Source of the DNA: Smaragdicoccus niigatensis DSM 44881 = NBRC 103563
Lineage (GTDB): Bacteria > Actinomycetota > Actinomycetes > Mycobacteriales > Mycobacteriaceae
Assembly (NCBI RefSeq): GCF_000380645.1
Contig: NZ_AQXZ01000018.1
Location: 248,001-312,000 of the forward strand
Length of the DNA stretch: 64,000 nt
Direction of reading: 5' to 3'
In this document: piece by piece, positions 32,978 through 40,572 of the stretch
Layout: every line of letters begins with the position of its first letter
How positions within the stretch are numbered: the stretch's first letter is position 1
Translations under genes and position numbers: made by a program
Notes under the pieces: generated by a model
What the model saw: only the letters and a program-made list of their open reading frames with translations
Told to the model about the DNA's origin: nothing
Database searches by the model: none

Positions 32978-33742
32978 ATGACAACGTCGACCCTCGAACG
33001 AGTTGACGCGCCGCAGGCGCGTCCACTCGCCAACCGGGTCGCGGGCGAGATTACGTGGTCTTTCCGCCCTCCGCGCCGCTGGCTCGAAGGCGTCGTGGCG
33101 AACGTCGTGCTGTCGATCGGTTGGCTCGTCATCTCACCGCTGACCGGCCACAGCCATCGTGACTGGGTCGTCCTCGTCGGTACCTACTTCGCGACTTTCG
33201 TGCTCGCGGACGTCACCACGACCAACGTGCTCGGACTCGATGCGGAACGACTGAGCAATCGACTACGCGAAGGCGAGGGGATCGGCGGAATCCTCCTCGT
33301 CAAGAATCTGACGCTGCTGGTCATCGTCGGAATTCCCACGCTGCTGCTCACCGCGGGAATGACCATCGCACATGAATCACCCGATCGCCTCGCGGTCACC
33401 CTGCCTCTCGTGTGCCTGCCGATCCTGGCGTGGATGGGCGTCGGGAACGTGGTGTCAGTGCTGCTGACGGTCGCGCCTCGCTCGCTCAAACAGCGTTGGG
33501 CAGAACGCCGTCAGCTACACGCCACCGTGCCGTGGCTGGCCCACCTGGCGCTGCCGTACGTCCTGTACTACTTGATTCGACCGCTCGACGGCGAGCCCCG
33601 TTTGCTGCCACGCGAACTCATGCACCAACTGTCAATGGGCGGGCACGCCCTGGTGACCATCGGAGGCGGACTCGCCTTCTGGATCGCGGGCACAATCGCC
33701 GCGGTGTTCATCGTTCGACAGCGTGGGCTGCGCTTCTACTGA
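32978..33742 (+). CDS. Multi-pass membrane protein, unknown function
   Basis: A 254-residue protein with about six transmembrane helices and a cytosolic N-terminal tail (TTSTLERVDAPQARPLANRV). Layout and the loop TTTNVLGLDAERLSNRLREG resemble an ABC-2-type permease half or a small conserved actinobacterial membrane family, but no ATPase partner is adjacent. ATG 32978 has only a weak ribosome binding site. The 3' end overlaps the convergent DUF2834 gene by 7 bp. Confidence 0.62.
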   Translation: MTTSTLERVDAPQARPLANRVAGEITWSFRPPRRWLEGVVANVVLSIGWLVISPLTGHSHRDWVVLVGTYFATFVLADVTTTNVLGLDAERLSNRLREGEGIGGILLVKNLTLLVIVGIPTLLLTAGMTIAHESPDRLAVTLPLVCLPILAWMGVGNVVSVLLTVAPRSLKQRWAERRQLHATVPWLAHLALPYVLYYLIRPLDGEPRLLPRELMHQLSMGGHALVTIGGGLAFWIAGTIAAVFIVRQRGLRFY

Positions 33743-34065
33743 CTCGCCGCCAACGCACGCTCCCGGGCGATCAGATACAGCGGAAACATCACGCTGATCG
33801 CAATCGCGAACGACAGCACGACGTACACCCACACGTATCGAACGCCGGTGCGCCGCGCATCGACGACCATGAACACAATCGCGGCCACCGCCACGAACAG
33901 CAGGTCATTGGTGAGGGAACTGGACACGTAGTTCACGTAGCCGTCAGTGAAGAAGTCGGACGCCGATCCACCATGTGCGATGTGGGCGATGTTGAAGGTC
34001 CACGTCGCAATCAAGGCACCCAACGCCAGAGCTGCGTACACCGGTATCAGCAGTGATCGGTTCAT
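33736..34065 (-). CDS. DUF2834 membrane protein
   Basis: A 109-residue membrane protein of the DUF2834 family: three hydrophobic helices (6-24, 50-68, 77-97), with the family signature SASDFFTDGYVNYVSSSLT before helix 2 and FPLYLIARER at the C terminus. ATG 34065 gives the expected length; the upstream frame is longer but has no ribosome binding site. Role unknown. Confidence 0.8.
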   Translation of the reverse strand: MNRSLLIPVYAALALGALIATWTFNIAHIAHGGSASDFFTDGYVNYVSSSLTNDLLFVAVAAIVFMVVDARRTGVRYVWVYVVLSFAIAISVMFPLYLIARERALAASQ

Positions 34066-34191
34066 GTCATGAACGTAGGCCGTTCCGGGAAACTTCTGGA
34101 AGAAAGTTGGTGGGCTGTTGTCGCACTGAGCCATTGCTGTTCGTAGTCAAGATGAGCGCCACACAACGGTGGCCCGACAAAGGAGAAAACG

Positions 34192-34515
34192 ATGCAGTTC
34201 ATGCTTTCCGTGATCGACGACGGCACGGGACCCTCGACCCCGGTTGAAGACGCTGCGATCGACGTGTTCAACAGCAAACTTCAGACTGAGGGCTATTGGG
34301 TCTTCGCCGGCGGCCTCGGATCACCTGAACCGGCCACCGTCATCGACAACCGGGGTGCAGAAGTCGTCTTCACCGACGGCCCGTTCGTGGAGTCGAAAGA
34401 GTATCTCGCCGGATTCTGGATCATTGAAGCCGACGACCTCGACATCGCACTCAAATTGGGCGCCGAGGGGTCGAAGTGCTGCAACCGGAAGGTCGAGGTA
34501 CGACCGTTCCTGTGA
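34192..34515 (+). CDS. YCII-related (YciI-like) protein
   Basis: A 107-residue ferredoxin-like-fold protein of the YCII family; the hallmark DGPFVESKEYLAGFWIIE stretch is present at about 63-80. Many members pair with ECF sigma factors in actinobacteria, but no sigma gene adjoins this one. AAAGGAGAAAACG lies before the ATG. Hydrolase or sensing role not established. Confidence 0.82.
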   Translation: MQFMLSVIDDGTGPSTPVEDAAIDVFNSKLQTEGYWVFAGGLGSPEPATVIDNRGAEVVFTDGPFVESKEYLAGFWIIEADDLDIALKLGAEGSKCCNRKVEVRPFL

Positions 34516-34544
34516 TCAGGTTCGAGGTCTCGGGCGACGAAAGA

Positions 34545-35027
34545 CTATGCGCGAACGATGGAGTCGCCCGCGACCTTGATCGCGATCGGACGGAGTGGAC
34601 TCATGGCCGGACCGTTGACGACGCTGCCGTCGAGGCTGAACAGGCTGCCGTGGCACGGGCAGGCGATCATCGAGCCGGCGGTCTCCACGGCGCATCCGCG
34701 GTGTGTGCACACCGGATTGAAGGCTCGGTAGGAGCCTTTGGTCTCCTGGGTGATGAGGACCCCGCCGACGAGGACAGCACCGCCGTCCGGAACGTCCGAC
34801 GTCTTGGCCAGTTCATCCGCGCGCACAGATTCCGCCGGGTTGGGGGCCGCCTGGGCAGTGGTCTCCTCCGCGGTCGAAGGCGACGCTGAGGTCGACTCAG
34901 CGGTCGTCTTCGATCCCTGCGAGTACGTGACGTCCGGCCCGCCGCACGCCGCGATCGTCAGCGCACCGGCTGCGACTCCGGCGCCGAGGACAACGCCGCG
35001 CCGCGAGATCTGAGTTTCATCGGGCAT
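34545..35027 (-). CDS. Exported Rieske [2Fe-2S] lipoprotein
   Basis: A 160-residue Tat-exported lipoprotein: twin-arginine SRRGVVLGAG, hydrophobic core and lipobox IAAC (Cys28). Then a Ser/Thr/Ala-rich tether (about 35-65) and a Rieske domain with CTHRGC (Cys107, His109, Cys112) and CPCHGS (Cys123, Cys125, His126), giving the four cluster ligands and one disulfide. It would carry electrons at the outside of the membrane; its partner is not in view. ATG 35027. Confidence 0.92.
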   Translation of the reverse strand: MPDETQISRRGVVLGAGVAAGALTIAACGGPDVTYSQGSKTTAESTSASPSTAEETTAQAAPNPAESVRADELAKTSDVPDGGAVLVGGVLITQETKGSYRAFNPVCTHRGCAVETAGSMIACPCHGSLFSLDGSVVNGPAMSPLRPIAIKVAGDSIVRA

Positions 35028-35126
35028 TGGTGGGCATCCCTTCCCAGGTCACTGATCCTCCAATGGCCCAGTATGGCCGCAGCACCTACGGAAACCGCTG
35101 ACCTACCGGTAACGGTTCGCTGTCAA

Positions 35127-35648
35127 TCAGTGCGTCAGTCGGGGATCGGGCTCGCTCGAGGTCTGTGCCATCGCGCCGCGCACCGCCCGAAGGACGAACG
35201 GCCAGTTCTTCGGGTTCTTCAGGTTGATGCCCGACAGCAGTTGCCGCATCCACGTCAGAGTGTCGAAGTAGATGCGTTCGCACACGAGGTTTTCGTCGGC
35301 ATCGAAGATGAAGTAGGCCGTCATCCGAACCCGAAAACGGTTGCCCGTCGGTGGAATCGCGCCGAAGAAGCCCTGGTGCGTCCCGAGCAGCCAGAACTCG
35401 ACGATGACGGCGTCGTCGCTGTGCCGCAGCGCGATGATCTCGTGGTCCTGGTCCGGGAACGCAACGCGGGTGTCGTGGTAGTAATCCCGGACTTCCCGGT
35501 CACCATCGTGGACCTTCATCAACGGGATGATCTCGTAGTGCGGGTGCGGGAACGTCGACAGCGTGGCGTCCCAGTCTTGGCGAACTTCGTCGTGGAAGTG
35601 GTCGAGCACGACCTTCTCGCGAGCAGCACGGATTTCCGGGGTCAACAT
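35127..35648 (-). CDS. SnoaL/NTF2-like protein
   Basis: A 173-residue NTF2-fold protein of the SnoaL polyketide-cyclase-like family. Typical segments: HYEIIPLMKVHDGDREVRDYY, FPDQDHEIIALRHSDDAVIVEF, IPPTGNRFRVRMTAYFIFDAD, where the last stretch lines the cavity. Acts on or binds a small hydrophobic ligand; specific activity cannot be assigned. ATG 35648, no operon partner within 90 bp. Confidence 0.78.
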   Translation of the reverse strand: MLTPEIRAAREKVVLDHFHDEVRQDWDATLSTFPHPHYEIIPLMKVHDGDREVRDYYHDTRVAFPDQDHEIIALRHSDDAVIVEFWLLGTHQGFFGAIPPTGNRFRVRMTAYFIFDADENLVCERIYFDTLTWMRQLLSGINLKNPKNWPFVLRAVRGAMAQTSSEPDPRLTH

Positions 35649-35739
35649 CGTGGCATCCTCACCTCGTCAGGCACGTGGTGAATTTGACGCTTGTGTCAGC
35701 GATTTTGGCTGCTGTTCAGCGAAAATCGCCCACCCACTC

Positions 35740-35946
35740 CTACGCCGCGCCACCCATTAACACCAGCGATCGCCGCCGCGCGCTCGTTGCCAACGCGCGC
35801 TCGTGCTCGGCATCGGGTCCGCCTTCGCCGGCGAGATGGTCGTGGAAGCACGCCTTCGCCTCGAACCAGGCGGCAATTTCGGTGGAACTCGCATCAAACG
35901 TCGGACGTGCCAGCGAAAGGGCGGTCATTTCCAGCAAGACGTTCAT
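35740..35946 (-). CDS. Small hypothetical protein
   Basis: A 68-residue protein, ATG 35946 with GAGGGCCGCC upstream. Sequence starts MNVLLEMTALSLARPTFDAS and ends in an Arg/Ser-rich tail (ATSARRRSLVLMGGAA); no membrane segment or motif. Codon bias supports it weakly. I recognise no family, though similar-sized proteins with a DASSTEIAAWFEAK block occur in Mycobacteriales as far as I can tell from memory. Confidence 0.45.
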   Translation of the reverse strand: MNVLLEMTALSLARPTFDASSTEIAAWFEAKACFHDHLAGEGGPDAEHERALATSARRRSLVLMGGAA

Positions 35947-36014
35947 GGCGGCCCTCCTCGGGGCAGTTCTTTATCGTTCAATCAGCGTGCGCCGCGTGGT
36001 TCGAACGCGCGCGA

Positions 36015-36026
36015 GTAGGGCACTAC
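36015..36026. promoter_or_regulatory. GTAG-N4-CTAC palindrome, site a (COX-like gene)
   Basis: GTAGGGCACTAC. It lies in the 290-bp gap 5' of the cyclooxygenase-like gene. Seventeen bases downstream is AATACT (36044-36049), a fair -10 hexamer (4 of 6), so the palindrome would cover the -35 region, as for site d. First of four copies in the 36-40.5 kb cluster. Confidence 0.65.
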
Positions 36027-36062
36027 GCAACCTCACGCTTCGCAATACTCAACTGCTTTGTC

Positions 36063-36170
36063 ATGCGAACTCAATACAGTTCAGACCGGGTGGAAATACC
36101 CCTTCCGACCCTCAGCGCGAGGCGTAAAGTCCAGTCCAGCAAAGAAGCTCAGGCCGCGGCCGAGAAGTGA
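36063..36170 (+). CDS. Possible small ORF in the COX-like gene leader
   Basis: A 35-residue frame starting at ATG 36063 (MRTQYSSDRVEIPLPTLSAR, then a Lys/Ala-rich end) about 14 bases after a candidate -10 hexamer, so it could be read from a short or leaderless message. It could be a true small protein or a leader peptide affecting the downstream haem peroxidase gene. No ribosome binding site is obvious and there is no independent support. Confidence 0.25.
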   Translation: MRTQYSSDRVEIPLPTLSARRKVQSSKEAQAAAEK

Positions 36171-36236
36171 TCTTCGTGCTGGACCTCCGTACAGGCCATT
36201 GCCTGAAATCCGGTCAACGGATGCGAGGAGCGCGAA

Positions 36237-37862
36237 ATGCGGTTGCCCATGAATACGTTCGAGGTAGGCGGCGCGGGATCGGCGTCGCCGAACCGGGACA
36301 TCTCAAAGGACGGCCGTCGAAATCGGGCAGAGTTCTATGTGATGACGCATTTCCGGCTCTTTTGGTGGGTCATCCAGAAATTCGGGCCGACAAATCGGTG
36401 GATGAATCGATTTCTCATCAACACCGCAGTTCTCAAGATTCCGCCGCGCCCGGAGCCCTTGAGCACCATGGCGCCGTACACGTCGTGGGACTCGCTCACC
36501 GATCGGACATTCGATGGGCGGCACCTCAAGCCCAAGCCGGCCGGCGATCTGCCGGAACTGACCCGGGTCACCGAGTTGTTCCGGCGCGGTGAGCAAACGC
36601 GGCTATGCCCGAAATCGACGCTGCTCTTCGCCACTTTCGCGCAATGGTTCACGGACGGATTTCTGCGCAGCGATCGGACCGAACCCAGGGATTACCGCAA
36701 GAACACCTCGAACCACCAGATCGACCTCTGCCAGCTGTACGGCATCAAACGATCGGTCACCGGCTTACTCCGCGAGGGCCGCGGCGGCCGCCTCTTGGCA
36801 GACCCGGATACGCATGCGCCGGAAGAATTCCCACCGCGACTGTGCATGCCGAACGGAAAGCGAGTCCGGGCATTCCGCGATCTCGACGTGTTGCGGCTCG
36901 AGATGTGCGAAGACAAACACATCCCAGGACTCTTCGCCCTCGGCGGCGACCGGGCGAACACCCAGGTCGGCTACGCCATGATGAGCGTCCTGTTCTTTCG
37001 GGAACACAACCGCATCGCCGGGGAATTGGCGACGGCACACCACGGCGATAGCGAGTGGGACGATGAGCGCCTGTTCCAAACGGCGCGCAACATCCTGATC
37101 GTGCTGTTGATCAAGATCGTCATCGGCGAGTACATCAACCACATCTCGCCGTTCCATTTCAAGTTCTCCCTCGACACGGCAAGCCTGGCTCGGATGACCT
37201 GGTTCCGAGAGAATTGGATGGCCGTCGAATTCAACCTTCTCTATCGGTGGCACAGCCTCATTCCGTCGGTCATCAAGGTCGAAGGCAAGGCCATTGCCGC
37301 GAAGGAGACGGTGTTCAACAACGACATCCTCTTGAAGCGCGGGCTCGGACCACTCTTCGAAGACTTCTCGAACCAACCTGCCGGCGAAATCGGCCTTTTC
37401 AACACCGACGAAGACCTGCTGTTCATCGAGGCGGCCAGCGTCGCGCAGGGCAGGTTCGTCCAACTCGGCAGTTACAACGACTACCGAGCGAACTGCGGTT
37501 TCCCGCCGGTGGACGATTTCGACCAGATATCCAGCGACCCCGCGATCCAGGAAGCGCTGAGCAGGATCTATGGGAACGCCCACGCCATCGAGTTCTATCC
37601 AGGCCTGTTTGCCGAGGACCGGAAAGTCAACTCGGCCCTTCCACCCTTGATTGGTCGCATGGTGGCCCTCGACGCGTTCTCGCAGGCATTGACCAACCCA
37701 CTGCTGGCGCCGAGAGTCTACAAACGAGAGACCTTCTCCGACGTCGGCTGGGAGATCATCCACCAAACGCACACGCTGTCCGACATCCTGAACCGGAACG
37801 TCAAAGACGGTGAGCACTACTACGTCAGCATGACGCGCAACGACTGGCAGCGCGGCAACTAG
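36237..37862 (+). CDS. Cyclooxygenase-like animal haem peroxidase (fatty-acid dioxygenase family)
   Basis: A 541-residue member of the animal haem peroxidase superfamily, closest in motif order to prostaglandin H synthase. Shared motifs: HQIDLCQLYG (160-169), VLFFREHNRIA (251-261), EFNLLYRWH with the catalytic Tyr336 and proximal haem His339 (COX Tyr385/His388), IEFYPGLFAED, and AFSQALTNP with Ser482 at the COX Ser530 position. COX Gln203 is kept (Gln136) but the distal His207 position is Asp140 (AQWFTDGF). It should therefore oxygenate a fatty acid but may lack the usual peroxidase cycle. SD GGAG precedes the ATG. No signal peptide. Part of the proposed GTAG-N4-CTAC regulon. Confidence 0.85.
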   Translation: MRLPMNTFEVGGAGSASPNRDISKDGRRNRAEFYVMTHFRLFWWVIQKFGPTNRWMNRFLINTAVLKIPPRPEPLSTMAPYTSWDSLTDRTFDGRHLKPKPAGDLPELTRVTELFRRGEQTRLCPKSTLLFATFAQWFTDGFLRSDRTEPRDYRKNTSNHQIDLCQLYGIKRSVTGLLREGRGGRLLADPDTHAPEEFPPRLCMPNGKRVRAFRDLDVLRLEMCEDKHIPGLFALGGDRANTQVGYAMMSVLFFREHNRIAGELATAHHGDSEWDDERLFQTARNILIVLLIKIVIGEYINHISPFHFKFSLDTASLARMTWFRENWMAVEFNLLYRWHSLIPSVIKVEGKAIAAKETVFNNDILLKRGLGPLFEDFSNQPAGEIGLFNTDEDLLFIEAASVAQGRFVQLGSYNDYRANCGFPPVDDFDQISSDPAIQEALSRIYGNAHAIEFYPGLFAEDRKVNSALPPLIGRMVALDAFSQALTNPLLAPRVYKRETFSDVGWEIIHQTHTLSDILNRNVKDGEHYYVSMTRNDWQRGN

Positions 37863-38119
37863 ATTCGGACGGTCACCCACACGTCGTCGGCCGCCACGTC
37901 GAATTCGTGGCGCACCAACGCAGAACCGGCCGCGTTCACGGCAATGCAGTAATGCCCGCTGCCTACACTCGGTAGCCGGAATCGTCCGCGGTCGTCGGTC
38001 AGCGCCGCGATATCGGGCGTCGGGAAGGGCGCGTGTGCGAACAGGACGGCCGCGCCGACGACGAAACCATCGTCGGACACGACCTCCCCAGAGATCACCG
38101 GATGACCGGCAGCCGTCAT
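37859..38119 (-). CDS. Small carboxypeptidase-regulatory-like beta-sandwich protein
   Basis: An 86-residue protein with one carboxypeptidase-regulatory-like (Ig-like) domain: SGEVVSDDGFVVGAAVLF, LTDDRGRFRLPSVGSGHY, typical of the family. No signal peptide. ATG 38119 overlaps the protease stop (ATGA), so it is coupled to it; GTG 38128 is an alternative start. Could be a binding module for, or an inhibitor of, the coupled protease (inference). Its stop shares the CTAG with the COX-like gene stop. Confidence 0.72.
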   Translation of the reverse strand: MTAAGHPVISGEVVSDDGFVVGAAVLFAHAPFPTPDIAALTDDRGRFRLPSVGSGHYCIAVNAAGSALVRHEFDVAADDVWVTVRI

Positions 38120-39039
38120 GCTCTCCACGCCACCAGGTTGTTGAAGACCGCGTTGTTGATGCGCGTACCCGAGTTCGACGTCGCCCCGCCATACGTGTGC
38201 ACCGCGAAGGCGTAGCGGTCCTGCCCGACAATGCGGTAGACGGCACTGCCGCTCTGCCCGCCGAAGCTGTCGGTTTCATAGAAGACCTTCTGCGCATTGA
38301 CCGACGTCACGCGGCTGCCGTGGTACCACTGCGTGCCCGCCGGCTTGTCACCCGGGTAGCCAGAGATGTTCGCAGTCGATCCCTGAATCGTGGCGTCGTC
38401 GTACGCACCGAAACCAAGCCAGCCCGTCTGACTTCCCAGGTCCGAGCCCAGGACGATCGCGCCGTAGTCGTAGTTCTGGTCCCCGTCGCGGGTCCAGCCC
38501 AGAACGGAATGGAAGTTCGATGCTGTCACCGATCCGTAGGGCAGCTGGTTGCCGTTGCGGCCCGGCATGACCTGGATCGACCTCACCCATCCGTCGCGTC
38601 CGGGTACCCCGCTGTTCTTGATGAAGACGACGTGGCCAGCGGTACCCAGCGTGTGTGGTCCGAGGAACCAGCCCGTTCCGATCCACTGCGAGCCGTCGGC
38701 GGCGGTGATGAGCAGTGATGCGTGTGCCCGCCACGGGTAGACGCTCGTGTTGGTGATCTGCACCCGGTCGTCGGTGCCGATCACGGCCTCGGCGTCGATC
38801 GGCTCGCCGAAGGAAGCCCAGGCGATGTCGGGCAGCGAGTGGAGTTCAACGGCGGCGGTTTCGGTCAGGACCTGGGCCTGGGGGAGCGAGTATCCCGGTA
38901 CGTTTTCGATTCCGCCGTCGGCGTCGGATACGCCGCTCGCGGAGCCGACGTTTCCCTCCTGCTCGACCGCGGTTGATACTTCCTTCGCAACACTGGACAC
39001 CGGGGTGTGTTCATCGAGTTTCTCGTCGACGCTGTTCAT
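38116..39039 (-). CDS. V8-like (glutamyl-endopeptidase-type) serine protease without signal peptide
   Basis: A 307-residue S1B-type protease. The N-terminal 75 residues are acidic and look disordered, not a signal peptide; the catalytic part follows: His136 (LGTAGHVV), Asp191 (NYDYGAIVLG) and Ser263 (GGQSGSAVY). ISGYPGDKPAGTQWYH matches the glutamyl-endopeptidase fold. The acidic N-terminal region could act as a pro-domain. Start ATG 39039 with AAGGAG upstream is chosen; a longer frame to 39108 begins in the promoter region. Coupled to the small regulatory-like gene. Site b lies 82 bp upstream. Confidence 0.82.
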   Translation of the reverse strand: MNSVDEKLDEHTPVSSVAKEVSTAVEQEGNVGSASGVSDADGGIENVPGYSLPQAQVLTETAAVELHSLPDIAWASFGEPIDAEAVIGTDDRVQITNTSVYPWRAHASLLITAADGSQWIGTGWFLGPHTLGTAGHVVFIKNSGVPGRDGWVRSIQVMPGRNGNQLPYGSVTASNFHSVLGWTRDGDQNYDYGAIVLGSDLGSQTGWLGFGAYDDATIQGSTANISGYPGDKPAGTQWYHGSRVTSVNAQKVFYETDSFGGQSGSAVYRIVGQDRYAFAVHTYGGATSNSGTRINNAVFNNLVAWRA

Positions 39040-39120
39040 TGACTCTCCTTCGGGCGGGCCGCTGGGCGGCGGTGGTTGATCCAGCTCAAGACTGGTTTTC
39101 GACCTCATCCGAGGGCCTGC

Positions 39121-39132
39121 GTAGCGGTCTAC
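39121..39132. promoter_or_regulatory. GTAG-N4-CTAC palindrome, site b (V8-like protease operon)
   Basis: GTAGCGGTCTAC. It lies in the only intergenic space between the protease operon and the gene upstream on the same strand, 82 bp before ATG 39039. Core CGGT/CGGA is shared with site c. No convincing -10 hexamer is seen downstream. Confidence 0.65.
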
Positions 39133-39164
39133 GTCAGTTTCCGGACGCGACTACTCAGGTGTGG

Positions 39165-39695
39165 TCACGGCAGCCGCCAGCCGCCGTAAGCGGCCTGTGT
39201 ATCGAGGCGGGGAACCGGCTTCCCGGCCAGGGATTCGAACTCTTCGGCGTCGACGAGCTCGACGCAGACCGCGCCGGACGCGCCCCAGTCGCCCCGGCGG
39301 GCATGGATCGCCAGCGACCGGCAGGCCGGCGCGCTCTGCACGACCGGACACGTGGTGAATGGCCACCACGAGGTGTCATCACGCGGAATACCTGGGACGC
39401 CGCACGCGGGCGGAACGTGCGCGCGTTCGGCCCCGGCGCTGGCGCCGATCAACGTCGATGCCTCAACGCGCACGGTCCACGAAACCCCGCGAGCTGCAAC
39501 AAGTCCCACCCAGAACGCCTCCCCGTCCGGGCACGGTGCCAGCAGCCCGTGCGAGGTCACGAGCATCGGTAAGGCACCACAGCTGTGTGGCAAGGCGTCG
39601 ATACCGCCGCAGGCGGGCTGCAGGTATCGCTGGAGCGATATCCGCAACCCGCCCACGATGGGGTATTCGAACGTCGTCTTGTTCGACGTCACCAT
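39165..39695 (-). CDS. Protein of unknown function, co-transcribed with the astacin-like gene
   Basis: A 176-residue protein, start ATG 39695, overlapping the metalloprotease stop by 7 bp, so it is part of the same operon. It has seven cysteines, several in ACG/SCG contexts (GACGG, HSCG, PPACGVPG), and a WWPFTTCPVV stretch, suggesting a metal- or disulfide-bearing fold, but no signal peptide is visible. I recognise no family. A possible inhibitor, pro-domain partner or substrate adaptor of the metalloprotease (inference). Confidence 0.6.
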   Translation of the reverse strand: MVTSNKTTFEYPIVGGLRISLQRYLQPACGGIDALPHSCGALPMLVTSHGLLAPCPDGEAFWVGLVAARGVSWTVRVEASTLIGASAGAERAHVPPACGVPGIPRDDTSWWPFTTCPVVQSAPACRSLAIHARRGDWGASGAVCVELVDAEEFESLAGKPVPRLDTQAAYGGWRLP

Positions 39696-40372
39696 GGGTA
39701 CTGCGCCCTGATCAACTCGACGTCGGTGGGGGAGAGTGCGCGATTCATGCCGGCGGAGAATCCGTCGAGAGTCCACGACTTCGGAATCGGGTACATCATG
39801 ATCGACTCGGCGTCGACGGGGGTGCTCGCGAGGTCGCTCGGGTCGTACTTCTTGAACATATTGTTCTCGATCGTCGCTGGACTCCAGTTGTTCGGCGGTC
39901 CGGACAGGTCGGCGATCACCGCAGCGCGGTTCCACTTGATGGGCTGGTTCGGGTTCTGGTGTTCGTGGATGAGGCCGAGCGCATGACCGAATTCGTGGAG
40001 CACAACACGACGCACTTCATCGTCGGACGAGGTCGGCGTAAGCCAGCCGTAATTCATCGTCGGCTGGTTGGCCGGAATCTGCTGGCACACGGTGCCGAGG
40101 TACGACCACGAGCCGTTGCCCTGCACGAAGGCAATCCGGATGTCCGCGGGCCCCTTCTCGACGAACTTCAGTGTCAGATTCGCCATCTTCTCGCCCGTCC
40201 ACTGCTCGGCTACCTCTCGAACGCGACGCTTGAGGTCCGGCGCACCTTCCAGGAAGCGGACAGTGATTTCCTGACCCTTTTTCCACTTGGTGCCCAGCAA
40301 TAATGCGGCCTCGGTATCCGGCGCCAATGGCGCGTCGACCACTACACAGAAATGGCGTTCGTTCTCTGACAT
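39689..40372 (-). CDS. Astacin-type zinc metalloprotease without signal peptide
   Basis: A 227-residue protein with the astacin/metzincin active site HEFGHALGLIHEH (126-138: three zinc His and the catalytic Glu) and a Met-turn SIMMYPI at about 190-196. The N-terminal part has the NYGWLTPT stretch before the active-site helix. No signal peptide or pro-sequence is evident, unusual for astacins, which are normally secreted. Ribosome binding site AAAGGGGAAG precedes the ATG. Coupled to the unknown gene downstream. Site c lies 80 bp upstream. Confidence 0.88.
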   Translation of the reverse strand: MSENERHFCVVVDAPLAPDTEAALLLGTKWKKGQEITVRFLEGAPDLKRRVREVAEQWTGEKMANLTLKFVEKGPADIRIAFVQGNGSWSYLGTVCQQIPANQPTMNYGWLTPTSSDDEVRRVVLHEFGHALGLIHEHQNPNQPIKWNRAAVIADLSGPPNNWSPATIENNMFKKYDPSDLASTPVDAESIMMYPIPKSWTLDGFSAGMNRALSPTDVELIRAQYPW

Positions 40373-40451
40373 TGCGACTTCCCCTTTCGGACATCCGAGC
40401 GCGGTGCCCGGGTATTCACAAGGATCGCGACGGAATGTTCGGCTGCCGTGA

Positions 40452-40463
40452 GTAGCGGACTAC
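40452..40463. promoter_or_regulatory. GTAG-N4-CTAC palindrome, site c (astacin-like operon)
   Basis: GTAGCGGACTAC, in the divergent intergenic region between the astacin-like gene (starts 80 bp to the left) and the nuclease gene. Centre is exactly 70 bp from site d. The only -10-like sequence downstream toward the metalloprotease is GAATAC about 35 bases away, so it would act from an upstream (class I) position there. Confidence 0.7.
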
Positions 40464-40521
40464 CCGAAATTCCGACACCGCCGTCAGCCCAAGGATTAAG
40501 TACCGGGCGCTCGAAATTCGC

Positions 40522-40555
40522 GTAGTGAGCTACCCGCGCGCTGACCGTTTATACG
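40522..40555 (+). promoter_or_regulatory. GTAG-N4-CTAC palindrome, site d, with nuclease promoter
   Basis: GTAGTGAGCTAC (40522-40533), 16 bases, then TATACG (40550-40555), a -10 hexamer; transcription would begin near 40562, 11 bases before ATG 40573. The palindrome thus covers the -35 region, the place of a class II activator. An upstream in-frame GTG at 40525 lies inside the palindrome and would not be transcribed, which decides the start. A further repeat ACCGT-N4-ACGGT (40544-40557) overlaps the -10. Confidence 0.7.
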
Positions 40556-40572
40556 GTCCTAACGTCCGACGC

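Noticed and set aside
34192-34515. YCII gene as part of an ECF sigma system
   Set aside because: The usual neighbouring sigma factor is absent; the only ECF factor in the window is 23 kb away.
36765-38297. 510-residue minus-strand frame opposite the COX-like gene
   Set aside because: Shadow of the haem peroxidase codons; no motif, no ribosome binding site, and overlaps three true genes.
40525-40572. GTG 40525 as start of the nuclease
   Set aside because: It lies within palindrome d and upstream of the -10 hexamer and predicted transcription start; ATG 40573 fits better.
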